A stretch of DNA of 64,000 bases. It comes from Chitinophagales bacterium. GTDB lineage: Bacteria; Bacteroidota; Bacteroidia; Chitinophagales; Chitinophagaceae. A program made the translations under genes and the position numbers. The notes beneath the pieces were generated by a model. It had not been told where the DNA came from. It did not search any database and was given only the letters and a program-made list of their open reading frames with translations. Each line of letters opens with the position of its first letter. Position 1 is the first letter of the stretch. The stretch covers positions 1 through 64,000 of the forward strand of contig JAFLBM010000007.1 of assembly GCA_017303455.1 (NCBI GenBank), in the 5' to 3' direction. Below are positions 16,706 to 24,918 of this stretch, piece after piece.

Positions 16706-18214
16706 CTAGTAATATTCAGGCGTTGGAAATTTTTGAATGCCGTAGACCTTAACAAGTTTTTTTGTGTATAACCATGATTTTACGAAACTTGGAATCTTTG
16801 TTTCTTGAACAAATGCACTTTTATACCAGGTGTCCTCCAATAATTTCTTTTTCGAGGGTCTCGTATACGATTTAATTTTTGCCTTTACTAGTGATTCTCT
16901 TACTTTAAGTGCCTTGTCCAAGGTGTCAATTAGCCATCCGTCCAGAGATTTAAAAATCTTTTCATCTGTTACTAATGGATAAAAACTCATTACAGAAAGT
17001 GTAAATTCTAAAGGCTCTTTTTTATCAGATAAGCATTTAGAAAGTTTATTCTCTGTGACTCTGCCGTATATGTACTTTCTTAACTCATGTATACAAGTAA
17101 CAAGATCCCAATCTGTTTTTGTTGATTTTGAATAACGGGACTTTGCGATTGTGTGTTTTTGAGGGTAATGAATTAAATGCCTATTAATTATTTGAGAGAT
17201 TCTAGTTTTAATATTTTTTATTGTCTTTTCTCTTAATGTTATTTGTTTGCTTGAGATACTGTGTCCTAGGAAATCGAAATATTCCTTTGATCTTATTTCG
17301 CTTTTCCTGTCTTCAGTTAACAAGCTGATTCCATCAGATTTATTAAAGTTGATTTTTGTTCCTGATTTCAGGCCATGTGAGATCATATGATTCGCACATC
17401 TATGTGCTTTATCATAGTTATTGCAAATAATTACACTATCATCCGAGAATCGAGCAAATAACCCTCCTGCGCCTTCTATTTTCTTATCTAACTCTGCGCA
17501 AGCCATATTAGCAAGTAAAAGCGAGATTGTGCTTCCTTGAGGTATGCCAACTTGATTTTCGGAGAATATTTTCTTAGAGTATGATTCAATGCCTTCAGCT
17601 TTTGAGTATTTTATTAACTGCTCTATAAGATAGAGCTCTCTTTGGCTTATTTTAAGTTTGCTTTTTAGTATTGATAATAAATAAGAATGTTCAATGGTGT
17701 CAAAATATTTAGAAAAATCATACTCAAGAATATAAGACCTAGGAATGGTGTTTACGGAGTCATATAAATGTTCTATTGCATTATGCGCATTTCTATCTGT
17801 CCTATAAGCATAGGCATAAGAACTAAACGCCGCAAAATTCCTTTTTAGCAATGTTGTATACAGATATTTCGACACTACAGCATCTGGTATAGTAAAAAGA
17901 GATACCTTTCTTTCACCTCCCCCGGGTTTTGGAATGGAATTAATTAAGCAAGGTTTTGGAATATAACTTTTATCATGTATTTTTTTGGCAATTGTAAAAG
18001 CAATGCAATCAACATTCGCTAAGACTAAAAAAGGATTAAAATGCTTATCTAGTGCCCAATGAGGTGGTACTAAGTATTTCTTCTTTTTTGCTCTTAATCC
18101 AGTCCTTTTTTTGAATTTGGATTGATTTGAATGGCTTATCGAAACCCTCTTATGATGGCGACTTATATGCTTTTTGCACTCCCTAATAAGAAGTTCCTTT
18201 ATAGTTGTGTACAT
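16706..18214 (-). CDS. Stand-alone reverse transcriptase, unclassified group
   Basis: A 502-residue RNA-directed DNA polymerase. Motifs are in order: IPKPGGGERKV (94-104), YAYRTDRNAHNAI (135-147), motif A EYDFSKYFDTIEH (catalytic Asp166), motif B GIPQGSTIS (223-231), motif C FSDD (256-259) in place of the usual YADD, and FLGHSIS (315-321). About 180 C-terminal residues look helical and match no domain I know. There is no HNH endonuclease or maturase pattern and no retron NAxxH or VTG signature. It therefore fits the stand-alone unknown-group/defence RTs (DRT) better than group II introns, DGRs or retrons. Codon use is much AT-richer than the neighbours. A folded RNA candidate ends 9 nt before the ATG. 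Confidence 0.85.
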   Translation of the reverse strand: MYTTIKELLIRECKKHISRHHKRVSISHSNQSKFKKRTGLRAKKKKYLVPPHWALDKHFNPFLVLANVDCIAFTIAKKIHDKSYIPKPCLINSIPKPGGGERKVSLFTIPDAVVSKYLYTTLLKRNFAAFSSYAYAYRTDRNAHNAIEHLYDSVNTIPRSYILEYDFSKYFDTIEHSYLLSILKSKLKISQRELYLIEQLIKYSKAEGIESYSKKIFSENQVGIPQGSTISLLLANMACAELDKKIEGAGGLFARFSDDSVIICNNYDKAHRCANHMISHGLKSGTKINFNKSDGISLLTEDRKSEIRSKEYFDFLGHSISSKQITLREKTIKNIKTRISQIINRHLIHYPQKHTIAKSRYSKSTKTDWDLVTCIHELRKYIYGRVTENKLSKCLSDKKEPLEFTLSVMSFYPLVTDEKIFKSLDGWLIDTLDKALKVRESLVKAKIKSYTRPSKKKLLEDTWYKSAFVQETKIPSFVKSWLYTKKLVKVYGIQKFPTPEYY

Positions 18215-18223
18215 TGGAAAAAG

Positions 18224-18344
18224 TGAGAGAGCGGGTAAGCTAGATATAAGTAAAAAGTCCGTGAACTACGTAAGTGGGTTGTAACGCCACTTTGCAAACG
18301 GTATTACTAGCTCACCCTAACCCATCTTTGGATTTCTTCTCTCA
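18224..18344 (-). ncRNA. Candidate structured RNA upstream of the reverse transcriptase
   Basis: The minus-strand transcript would begin near 18343, just after a TATATTCG element, and fold back on itself. An outer helix pairs TGAGAGA (18344-18338) with TCTCTCA (18230-18224). An inner 11-bp helix pairs 18317-18307 with 18243-18233, with one G-U pair and ten Watson-Crick pairs. Inside it are a 6-bp hairpin (18292-18287 with 18277-18272) and a 4-bp CCGT/ACGG pairing (18301-18298 with 18262-18259). The fold closes 9 nt before the RT ATG. Retrons, DRT2 and DRT9 all carry a structured RNA next to the RT gene as template or cofactor. Function here is inference; the pairing itself is visible. Confidence 0.6.
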
Positions 18345-18347
18345 AAA

Positions 18348-18355
18348 CGAATATA
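18348..18355 (-). promoter_or_regulatory. Promoter-like -7 element for the RT-associated RNA
   Basis: TATATTCG on the minus strand resembles TAnnTTTG with one change, the same change seen at 62704-62711. It lies 4 nt before the first base of the outer helix of the folded RNA, the distance expected for a transcription start. Confidence 0.45.
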
Positions 18356-18384
18356 ATAATTTCTTTAGTGAGTTTGGAATTTAT

Positions 18385-19014
18385 TTAATGATGATGCAAA
18401 ATGAAATTTCGATAAATTTCGTTTCCTGTATATAGATAAAATTGCCTTCCTCGTTTATAAAGGGAAATATGGAATATGAAAATTACCAAGAGAATGATAA
18501 CTATTGTTGAAAAGGAATATTCATTGCCCTTCACAAAAGGGAAAACAAGCAAATTGATAAATAGAAGAACTGATAGGTTTCTATAAAATCCAAATCTTGA
18601 AAGAAATATCATATAAGAATTCTCAATATTTTTCTGTGCTAAATAAGCCTTTGCTATTTGATAATAGTCTGTTCTAATGTCTGTAAGTCCATATTTATCG
18701 ATGATTATCTGCTTTACTTTCGGAAAGTAGACTTCTTGTTGTTCTTTACTTAAAGTAACAAGTGTCTTGAATAAGGGCCTCCATTCATATATTTTAATAA
18801 GTTTTCTGAAACAAAAGTTAGAAATTGGTTCAAATATTATTCCAATAGTATAGATGAGTATCCCATAAAAAACTCCCTTAATTAATTCGCTATTAGCAAA
18901 ATCAAATTCAAAAGGAATGGTAATTTGGTAGAATTTTAAGATTATCATTATTAATGCCCCAGTAACAAAAAAGGTGAATAAGTCCCAAAGAGACATTTTA
19001 AATTTTTCTAGCAT
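18385..19014 (-). CDS. Four-helix membrane protein of unknown function, upstream of the RT
   Basis: A 209-residue AT-rich gene with four predicted transmembrane helices: about 8-28, 46-66, 142-160 and 168-188. The two pairs are separated by a basic, cytoplasmic-looking domain of about 75 residues. An alternative start is Met7 (18996). I recognise no family. It is on the same strand as the RT, 170 bp upstream of it, with the folded RNA candidate in between. This arrangement invites comparison with RT or cyclic-nucleotide defence systems that use small membrane effectors, but that is inference. The unusually AT-rich composition is shared with the RT gene. Confidence 0.6.
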   Translation of the reverse strand: MLEKFKMSLWDLFTFFVTGALIMIILKFYQITIPFEFDFANSELIKGVFYGILIYTIGIIFEPISNFCFRKLIKIYEWRPLFKTLVTLSKEQQEVYFPKVKQIIIDKYGLTDIRTDYYQIAKAYLAQKNIENSYMIFLSRFGFYRNLSVLLFINLLVFPFVKGNEYSFSTIVIILLVIFIFHISLYKRGRQFYLYTGNEIYRNFILHHH

Positions 19015-19225
19015 TTTAATATAATTTTAAAATTACTGTCAATGTACAGGGTTATTTGCAGGCGGTAGTTAATATTCTGTCTGCCCATAACCGTTGCTAA
19101 TTGAAAAGATAAAGTTGAATTTAAGAACTAATCTTGAGACTTATTCGTCGAGCCCGAACTACAGCTTGGATTTGCTATTTGTTGATATTACAATTTCAAG
19201 CCAAATGTTTTAGGCAGTTTTTCTG

Positions 19226-19891
19226 TCACAATGCAATAACATTTCTTTCAATAAACAGGTCTTCAACCCTTGTCAAAACACCTTCTAACACCAAAAGGTC
19301 AATTGCTTTGCAAATATTCAGATAGTCATTGTTGAAAAATGCTGCTAAATCCTTAAACCGTTCTGTCGTCGCCATATAGTTATAAAAAAAATAACAGTCT
19401 AAGTACCCAAATTCGGGTTTTGTCACAACGATAACCTCAACTACTTGATTAGTTTTTACATCCTCAAACTGACATTCTGCTCCGTGTAAATAATAATTCC
19501 AATCGTCATTAAGTTTTCCTCTTTGCTTTACACTTTTCTTGTGTTTCAATTCTTGTAGACCATCTAAAGTTTCTAAATCAATCCCGAATGTGTCTGCCAT
19601 AAGCCGCATAAGATGGTTAGCGTCTTGTCTGAAAGCTCTGGCACATTCAAATAGCTCCAATTTTTTTTGAAGAATTTGGTCATTGTGAATTGAAGATGAA
19701 ATAAAAATGGACTTATCCCATTTTCTGTCATAAACTGCCTTGTCGGGAAGTAAATATGTCAGATTGAAAACATAGTCATTGGGTAAAACCACATAGTGAA
19801 TTGTCACCTGTTTGTATGTTTCAAAAATCTTTATTAAATCCTCTTTAGTCGGTAGTTTCTGTCCTGGCTCTATGATGAAAGTTTCTGTCAT
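19226..19891 (-). CDS. Uncharacterised cytoplasmic protein in the AT-rich island
   Basis: A 221-residue soluble protein with no signal peptide or membrane helix. A central segment DWNYYLHGAECQF is followed by a stretch of hydrophobic beta pattern (VVEVIVVTKPEFGYLDCYFFYNYM). The C-terminal part looks helical. The HGxxC(x)F pattern is reminiscent of DUF6896-type proteins, but I would not assign it. It is transcribed in the same direction as the membrane protein and RT, but 211 bp upstream, so it may belong to the same acquired block or be a bystander. Confidence 0.55.
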   Translation of the reverse strand: MTETFIIEPGQKLPTKEDLIKIFETYKQVTIHYVVLPNDYVFNLTYLLPDKAVYDRKWDKSIFISSSIHNDQILQKKLELFECARAFRQDANHLMRLMADTFGIDLETLDGLQELKHKKSVKQRGKLNDDWNYYLHGAECQFEDVKTNQVVEVIVVTKPEFGYLDCYFFYNYMATTERFKDLAAFFNNDYLNICKAIDLLVLEGVLTRVEDLFIERNVIAL

Positions 19892-20043
19892 TTAAAATTG
19901 ACTACAACTCTTAAATATACACAAAAGCCCCTATACCTGAAACTTTCGTTTTTTGTAAACCTCTCAAATTTAGGAAATAAAAATATTGTTTTAGATAGCT
20001 GAAAATTCGTAAATGCAATCTGTTGCCGTTCTCTTATTCACAC

Positions 20044-20072
20044 AAAAAAGCCCTCCCGCTACCGGGAAGGCT
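20044..20072 (-). terminator. Intrinsic terminator of the choice-of-anchor I gene
   Basis: On the minus strand GCCTTCCCG pairs with CGGGAGGGC (one G-T pair) around a GTAG loop and is followed by TTTTTT. It lies 20 bp beyond the stop codon at 20093 and marks the right edge of the AT-rich island. Confidence 0.85.
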
Positions 20073-20092
20073 CTTGCTAAAAAAATATCTGA

Positions 20093-21589
20093 TCAGTTTG
20101 TCTTATAGATCTTCACCACGCCATCATTTTCACTACTCACCACCACCAGGCTTTTGCCCACCGGGCTTTTTTGTGCAGGGATAAAGGTAATTCCTTCGGG
20201 TGCATCACCGGTTGCTAACAGTTTAATGAAAACAGGATGCGCCGGGTTGGAAACATCGTAGATAGCAAGGGCATCTGCTCTTTCCATACCCACAAAAGCA
20301 ATTTCTTTCCGGCCTACTAAGCCGAGTGTAACGCCTTCGGGCTCCACACTCTTATCATCGCTGCGGGCTTCGTCATACAAACCGGCCGTAAAACATTTCT
20401 GATCCAGTTCGTTTTTACTGTCAAAAATTTGTTGCCCCGTAAAACCATTCCATACACTGAAAGAACGGCTTCCCAGGGAATACAGTTCATCAAAATCTCC
20501 GTCTCCATCGGTATCACCGAGGGTGGTGGTTACATTCAGGCGGCCGAGTTTGGCATCTGTTTTCAACGTGGCATCCGGGAAAGCCGTTGCATCCAATGCA
20601 ATATCTTTTACTCTTTTGATCTCTGCAAAAGCACTGTACTCACGGGCATCACCTTCATTCGCAGTGAAGAGGTAGGGTGTACCATATTTTTCCAGTACAG
20701 CAATGGCATCCGGCTCATACATTCCTTTCACCGCCCAGGGTGCTGTAATATAGCCGCCATTCCGGTCGCTGGGATCAATGGCATTGGCAGCAAGATTATA
20801 ATTCTTAAATCCTAAGGGGAAAATGTTAGTGATCTTCCGGCTGCGGATATCAATTTTCGCAATGGCATTATTTTCCTGCAGGGTTACCCAGGCCGTTTTT
20901 GAATCATAAGAAATGGTCAGGTATTCCGGCTCTATATCCTGTGCAAAGCTGGCGTTGGGTCCGTAGATACGCAGTCCTTTTGATTTCAGGAAAGCGGCCT
21001 GCCCGGCAAAGCTGCCAAAATCAAGTGTTGTTACCGCATAGTTCTGCTGCACTCCGATGATCGAAACAGTTCCCATTGGGTCAACCGTGTAGGTATCATT
21101 GGGCTCGCCTTCATTAGCAGTGAGAATGTATTTGACATCATGCGTATAAGTGATCATATCGGGAAGGGCACCCACCTTCACCTGTTTCACCAATGCATAA
21201 TCAGTTGTTTTAAACACCACCACTTTACCCGGATCGGTTTTGGTAAAACCTTCCACGGCGGCGGCTACTTTGCCTTCGCTTACCGCCACGCTGTTCACAC
21301 CACCACCATAGGGTGCAATATCAATGAAGCCTGCACTCCCCGGGTTGGCCGGGTCGGCAATATTCAATACATCGATCCGGGTATTGCCGCCGCTGTTGGT
21401 GACAATGAATAGTTTTTTGGTCAGCGGATCATAAGCGGTGATCTCGGCAGCCCCTTCTGCACCTACCGTGGTGGAGCTGATCTCGGTGAAACTGGAAGCG
21501 TCTTCGGGGATATAATAATCATCATCGTGGGGGTTACAGGAGGCCAGTGCCACGGCAGCCAGCAGGGCCAGGGTCAGTTTTCGTTTCAT
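20093..21589 (-). CDS. Choice-of-anchor I family beta-propeller lipoprotein
   Basis: A 498-residue lipoprotein (lipobox ALASC, Cys18). The sequence is a run of propeller-like blades with motifs typical of the choice-of-anchor I family: GAAEITAYDPLTKKLFIVTN, GVNSVAVSEGKVAAAVE, YILTANEGEPND and a later FTANEGDARE, then VEPEGVTLG and DAPEGITFIP near the end. Proteins of this group are extracytoplasmic and some are fused to phosphatases or nucleases. This one has only the propeller part. It stands alone between the AT-rich island and the hydroxyproline genes. Enzymatic activity cannot be claimed. Confidence 0.85.
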   Translation of the reverse strand: MKRKLTLALLAAVALASCNPHDDDYYIPEDASSFTEISSTTVGAEGAAEITAYDPLTKKLFIVTNSGGNTRIDVLNIADPANPGSAGFIDIAPYGGGVNSVAVSEGKVAAAVEGFTKTDPGKVVVFKTTDYALVKQVKVGALPDMITYTHDVKYILTANEGEPNDTYTVDPMGTVSIIGVQQNYAVTTLDFGSFAGQAAFLKSKGLRIYGPNASFAQDIEPEYLTISYDSKTAWVTLQENNAIAKIDIRSRKITNIFPLGFKNYNLAANAIDPSDRNGGYITAPWAVKGMYEPDAIAVLEKYGTPYLFTANEGDAREYSAFAEIKRVKDIALDATAFPDATLKTDAKLGRLNVTTTLGDTDGDGDFDELYSLGSRSFSVWNGFTGQQIFDSKNELDQKCFTAGLYDEARSDDKSVEPEGVTLGLVGRKEIAFVGMERADALAIYDVSNPAHPVFIKLLATGDAPEGITFIPAQKSPVGKSLVVVSSENDGVVKIYKTN

Positions 21590-21727
21590 AACAGTGTTTA
21601 TAGTTGTTGAGGCTGCAACATACCGGCCCTGTGTTACCGGGAAATGAATAAGGAGTTACGGAATTATTAAGGCGAAAGTTCTATTGCTTCATTTATACCT
21701 AAATTCGTCTTCCTAAAACCAACCCAT

Positions 21728-22636
21728 ATGTCATTTGAATGGAAAGGCGTTTTCCCGGCACTTACTACCAAGTTTACCAACAAAGACGAACTCGATCTGC
21801 CTTTATTTGAAAAGAACCTGCAGGCACAGGTGGCGGCCGGTATTCATGGCGTGATACTTGGTGGCACATTGGGCGAAGCCAGTGTATTGACCACTACTGA
21901 AAAGGAAAGGCTGGTAAAATTTGCAATCGAAAAACTCAATGGCAAACTGCCTGTGGTGCTGAATATTGCCGAAGGCAGTACCAAAGTAGCATTGGAACAG
22001 GCAGCATTGGCCAAAGTCTGGGGTGCAGCCGGGCTGATGTTATTACCTCCCATGCGGTATAAAGCCGATGACCGGGAAACAGTGACCTATTTTAAAACGA
22101 TCGCAGACAGTACCGACCTGCCGGTGATGATCTATAATAATCCCGTGGATTATAAAATTGAAGTAACGCTGGATATGTTTGATGAACTGCGGGTTTGTAA
22201 GAATATTACTGCCATCAAAGAATCCACCCGTGATGTAACGAATGTAACAAGACTGATCAACCGTTTCGGTGACCGCTATAAAATTTTATGTGGTGTGGAT
22301 ACATTAGCGATGGAAGAATTATGCCTGGGAGCAGATGGATGGGTGGCAGGATTGGTTTGTGCTTTTCCCAAAGAAACGGTGATGATCTATGAATTGGTGA
22401 AAGCAGGTAAGATCGCCGAAGCCACCAAAATTTACCGTTGGTTCATGCCATTACTGGAACTCGATATTCATCCCAAGCTGGTGCAGTATATCAAGCTGGC
22501 GGAAATGCAGGCCGGTATCGGCAGTGAATATGTAAGGGCACCACGATTGGTACTGGAAGGAGCAGAAAGGGAACGAATTTTAAAATTGATCAATGACGGG
22601 ATTGCGAAAAGGCCGAAACTGGAAGCTGGATACTAG
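21728..22636 (+). CDS. DHDPS/NAL-family lyase, probable 1-pyrroline-4-hydroxy-2-carboxylate deaminase
   Basis: A 302-residue class I aldolase-fold enzyme. Schiff-base Lys164 (ITAIKEST) and Tyr136 (MIYNNP) match the dihydrodipicolinate synthase/N-acetylneuraminate lyase superfamily, as does GGTLGEASVLT at the active site. The neighbour is a semialdehyde dehydrogenase, and a 4-hydroxyproline epimerase and a D-amino-acid oxidoreductase lie 9 kb on. This context points to the deaminase step that converts pyrroline-4-hydroxy-2-carboxylate to alpha-ketoglutarate semialdehyde. A plain dapA role is less likely. The last few codons and the TAG stop lie inside a 7-bp repeat array that runs to about 22740. 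Confidence 0.8.
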   Translation: MSFEWKGVFPALTTKFTNKDELDLPLFEKNLQAQVAAGIHGVILGGTLGEASVLTTTEKERLVKFAIEKLNGKLPVVLNIAEGSTKVALEQAALAKVWGAAGLMLLPPMRYKADDRETVTYFKTIADSTDLPVMIYNNPVDYKIEVTLDMFDELRVCKNITAIKESTRDVTNVTRLINRFGDRYKILCGVDTLAMEELCLGADGWVAGLVCAFPKETVMIYELVKAGKIAEATKIYRWFMPLLELDIHPKLVQYIKLAEMQAGIGSEYVRAPRLVLEGAERERILKLINDGIAKRPKLEAGY

Positions 22637-22740
22637 ATATTAGATGCTGGATGTGAGATGCTTGTTGTGAGGAGCAGAATCCAGGATCCAGCATCCAGAA
22701 TCCAGTATCAAGCATCCAATATCCCGAATCAATAATAAAT
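22622..22740. repeat. Heptamer repeat array A (about 16 units, two inverted arms)
   Basis: The stretch reads in an unbroken 7-nt register. The left arm (22629-22670) follows the consensus GATNCTG and the right arm (22678-22733) NATCCAG, which is the reverse complement rotated, so the whole array can fold as a long imperfect hairpin. The left end encodes the C-terminus and stop codon of the deaminase. The right end runs to within 6 bp of the aldehyde dehydrogenase ATG. Confidence 0.85.
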
Positions 22741-22746
22741 ACTACT

Positions 22747-24225
22747 ATGTTCAAAGATGCTACTATAGATGAAATCAACGATGCAATGCAGCAGGCATGG
22801 AAAGCTTTTCATGTGTACCGCAAGTGTTCACTGAAACAACGAGCTGCTTTCATGCGGGCCATTGCCAAAGAAATAGAGAACCTCGGTGATGAATTACTGA
22901 AGGTCGCCGGGCAAGAAACGAATTTACCCGAAGCAAGGCTACGGAGTGAACGGGCAAGAACCATGTTTCAATTAACTTCTTATGCCGATGCCTGTGAAAA
23001 AGGTGATTGGCTGGAAGCAAGAATTGATACAGCGATACCGGATAAAGCTCCGCCCAAACCCGATATCCGGAAAATGTTAGTGCCGCTGGGCCCGGTAGTA
23101 GTTTTTGGTGCGTCTAATTTCCCATTCGCCTATTCAACCGCCGGTGGTGATACGGCTACTGCTTTAGCAGCCGGCTGCCCGGTGATTGTAAAAGCACATC
23201 CCGCCCATGCACAAACCAGTGAATTAGTTGCATCTGCTATCCTGAAAGCTGCGAAGGATTGTGCTATGCCGGAAGGAGTCTTCATACATATTCATGGTGC
23301 ATCGTTTGAAGTGGGCAAAGCATTGGTCACCCATCAACATACCAAAGCCGTTGGTTTTACCGGTTCTTATACAGGCGGCAAACAATTATTCGACTGGGCC
23401 AATCAACGCAAAGAACCCATTCCTGTTTTCGCAGAGATGAGCAGTATCAATCCTGTGTTCCTGTTACCGGAGAAAATGAAAACAGCAGCAGCGGAGACAG
23501 CTATACTATATGCCGGTTCGATCACGTTGGGTGTTGGACAGTTTTGCACAAATCCCGGTCTTATCATTGGCCTCGAAGGAAAAGAATTAGAAACATTCAG
23601 GACTACATTAGGAACGGAGATCAGCAAAATTGCCCCGGGCACTATGTTGCATCCGGGTATTTTTAAAAATTACCGGAAGAAAAAAGATGAAGCGTTGAAA
23701 CAGGCAGGAGTGGAGCTGGTTGCATACAGTGATACCAAACCGGCACTCAACCAGGGCAGCCCTACAATTGCTGCTGCAACAGGAAAAACATTTTTAGACA
23801 ACCCGCTGCTGCACCAGGAAGTATTCGGTCCTTATTCGCTCATCATTGGTTGCAAGGATATGAAAGAGATGCTGCAGGTGGCTATTGCATTAGAAGGACA
23901 ATTAACTGCCACCCTGATGGCTACGGAGAATGATCTCCGGATTCATGATAACCTGGTGGAAGCCGTAAAAAATATCTGTGGTCGTTTTATTTTGAACAGT
24001 GTACCGACCGGTGTGGAAGTTTGTTTAAGTATGCAGCACGGCGGACCTTTCCCTGCCACTACTGATTCAAGATTTACTTCCGTTGGTGCCGATGGAATGA
24101 AACGTTTTGCAAGACCCATCGCTTTTCAAAACTGGAGCAATGAATTATTGCCCGATGAACTGAAGAATGAAAACCCGCTGGGGATCTGGAGAACGGTGAA
24201 CGGGGAGTTGAGTAAGGAGTCTTAA
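22747..24225 (+). CDS. Aldehyde dehydrogenase, probable 2,5-dioxovalerate (ketoglutarate semialdehyde) dehydrogenase
   Basis: A 492-residue NAD(P)+-dependent aldehyde dehydrogenase. The cofactor domain contains GPVVVFGASNFPFAYSTAGG. Catalytic Cys267 lies in GVGQFCTNPG and the general base Glu in FAEMSSINP. The sequence type (FGASNFP, QFCTNPGL) is that of KGSDH enzymes, which oxidise alpha-ketoglutarate semialdehyde to alpha-ketoglutarate, the last step of hydroxyproline and some sugar-acid pathways. It follows the deaminase gene across the repeat array and is likely co-transcribed. Its last five codons and stop lie in another 7-bp repeat array (24206-24261). Confidence 0.87.
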   Translation: MFKDATIDEINDAMQQAWKAFHVYRKCSLKQRAAFMRAIAKEIENLGDELLKVAGQETNLPEARLRSERARTMFQLTSYADACEKGDWLEARIDTAIPDKAPPKPDIRKMLVPLGPVVVFGASNFPFAYSTAGGDTATALAAGCPVIVKAHPAHAQTSELVASAILKAAKDCAMPEGVFIHIHGASFEVGKALVTHQHTKAVGFTGSYTGGKQLFDWANQRKEPIPVFAEMSSINPVFLLPEKMKTAAAETAILYAGSITLGVGQFCTNPGLIIGLEGKELETFRTTLGTEISKIAPGTMLHPGIFKNYRKKKDEALKQAGVELVAYSDTKPALNQGSPTIAAATGKTFLDNPLLHQEVFGPYSLIIGCKDMKEMLQVAIALEGQLTATLMATENDLRIHDNLVEAVKNICGRFILNSVPTGVEVCLSMQHGGPFPATTDSRFTSVGADGMKRFARPIAFQNWSNELLPDELKNENPLGIWRTVNGELSKES

Positions 24226-24261
24226 GTCGGTAGTCTGTAGTCAATAGCCGGGCAGTCAGCA
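24206..24261. repeat. Heptamer repeat array B (about 8 units)
   Basis: A 7-nt register with unit consensus TCNNTAG (24213-24247), degrading towards both ends. It overlaps the 3' end of the aldehyde dehydrogenase gene and provides its TAA stop at 24223-24225. Confidence 0.75.
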
Positions 24262-24318
24262 GAATCATACAGCATCCCGTTTAATTTAGTTACATTCGCC
24301 GCCTTCAAATAAGAAATT

Positions 24319-24897
24319 ATGAAACAGGATGAATTGCTGGCAAAGCGAAGTGGTAACAAATGCGAGTTGTGTGAAGCAACTGAAAATCTGAAAGTATATG
24401 AAGTACCGCCGGCTACCGGCAATATGGAAGATGCTGTTCTTGTTTGTGCCAAATGTTTAGCACAGATCGAAAAGAAAGAAGAGCTTGATAGTAAGCACTG
24501 GCAGTGTCTCACAACGAGTATGTGGAGTGAAGTGCTGCCCGTGCAGGTGATGGCCTGGCGCCTGCTGAACCGCTTACGCAGTGAAAGCTGGGCGGCTGAA
24601 CAATTAGAGATGCTTTATTTGGATGATGAAAAATTAGCCTGGGCCAAAGCCACCGGTGATCATGAGAATGATGGTTCGGTGGACATACATAAAGATTGCT
24701 ATGGAGCCGTATTGCACAGCGGCGATACGGTGGTCCTCACCAAATCATTAGATGTGAAAGGTTCTACGCTTAATGCCAAATTGGGTACGGTGGTGAGAAA
24801 TATCCGGGTGGTGCCGGATAATATCGAACAGATCGAAGGAAGAATAGAAGGGCAGCAGATCGTGATACTGACGAAGTATGTAAGGAAGCAGGGATGA
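24319..24897 (+). CDS. PhnA/YjdM-family zinc-ribbon protein
   Basis: A 192-residue protein. The N-terminal zinc ribbon has two Cys pairs, CELCEA (about 17-22) and VCAKCLA (about 49-55). A helical middle follows, and the C-terminal YjdM-type SH3-like domain begins near DCYGAVLHSGDTVVLTKSLDVKG. Despite the historical name alkylphosphonate utilisation protein, PhnA/YjdM has no proven phosphonate role. No phn genes are nearby. It is cytoplasmic and its gene stands alone downstream of the aldehyde dehydrogenase. Confidence 0.88.
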   Translation: MKQDELLAKRSGNKCELCEATENLKVYEVPPATGNMEDAVLVCAKCLAQIEKKEELDSKHWQCLTTSMWSEVLPVQVMAWRLLNRLRSESWAAEQLEMLYLDDEKLAWAKATGDHENDGSVDIHKDCYGAVLHSGDTVVLTKSLDVKGSTLNAKLGTVVRNIRVVPDNIEQIEGRIEGQQIVILTKYVRKQG

Positions 24898-24918
24898 TTT
24901 TTGGTTGCAGGATCAACA

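Noticed and set aside
16706..18214. Group II intron or diversity-generating retroelement
   Set aside because: No intron domain V/VI, maturase or HNH region is visible, and no template/variable repeat pair or target gene is near.
16706..18344. Retron
   Set aside because: The paired RNA ends resemble retron a1/a2 repeats, but the RT lacks the retron NAxxH and VTG signatures and the enclosed RNA is short. I keep it as an unclassified RT system.
22622..22740. CRISPR array
   Set aside because: Repeats are 7 bp with no spacers, no leader and no cas genes in the window.
24319..24897. Phosphonate degradation locus
   Set aside because: PhnA/YjdM has no established phosphonate role and no other phn gene is present.
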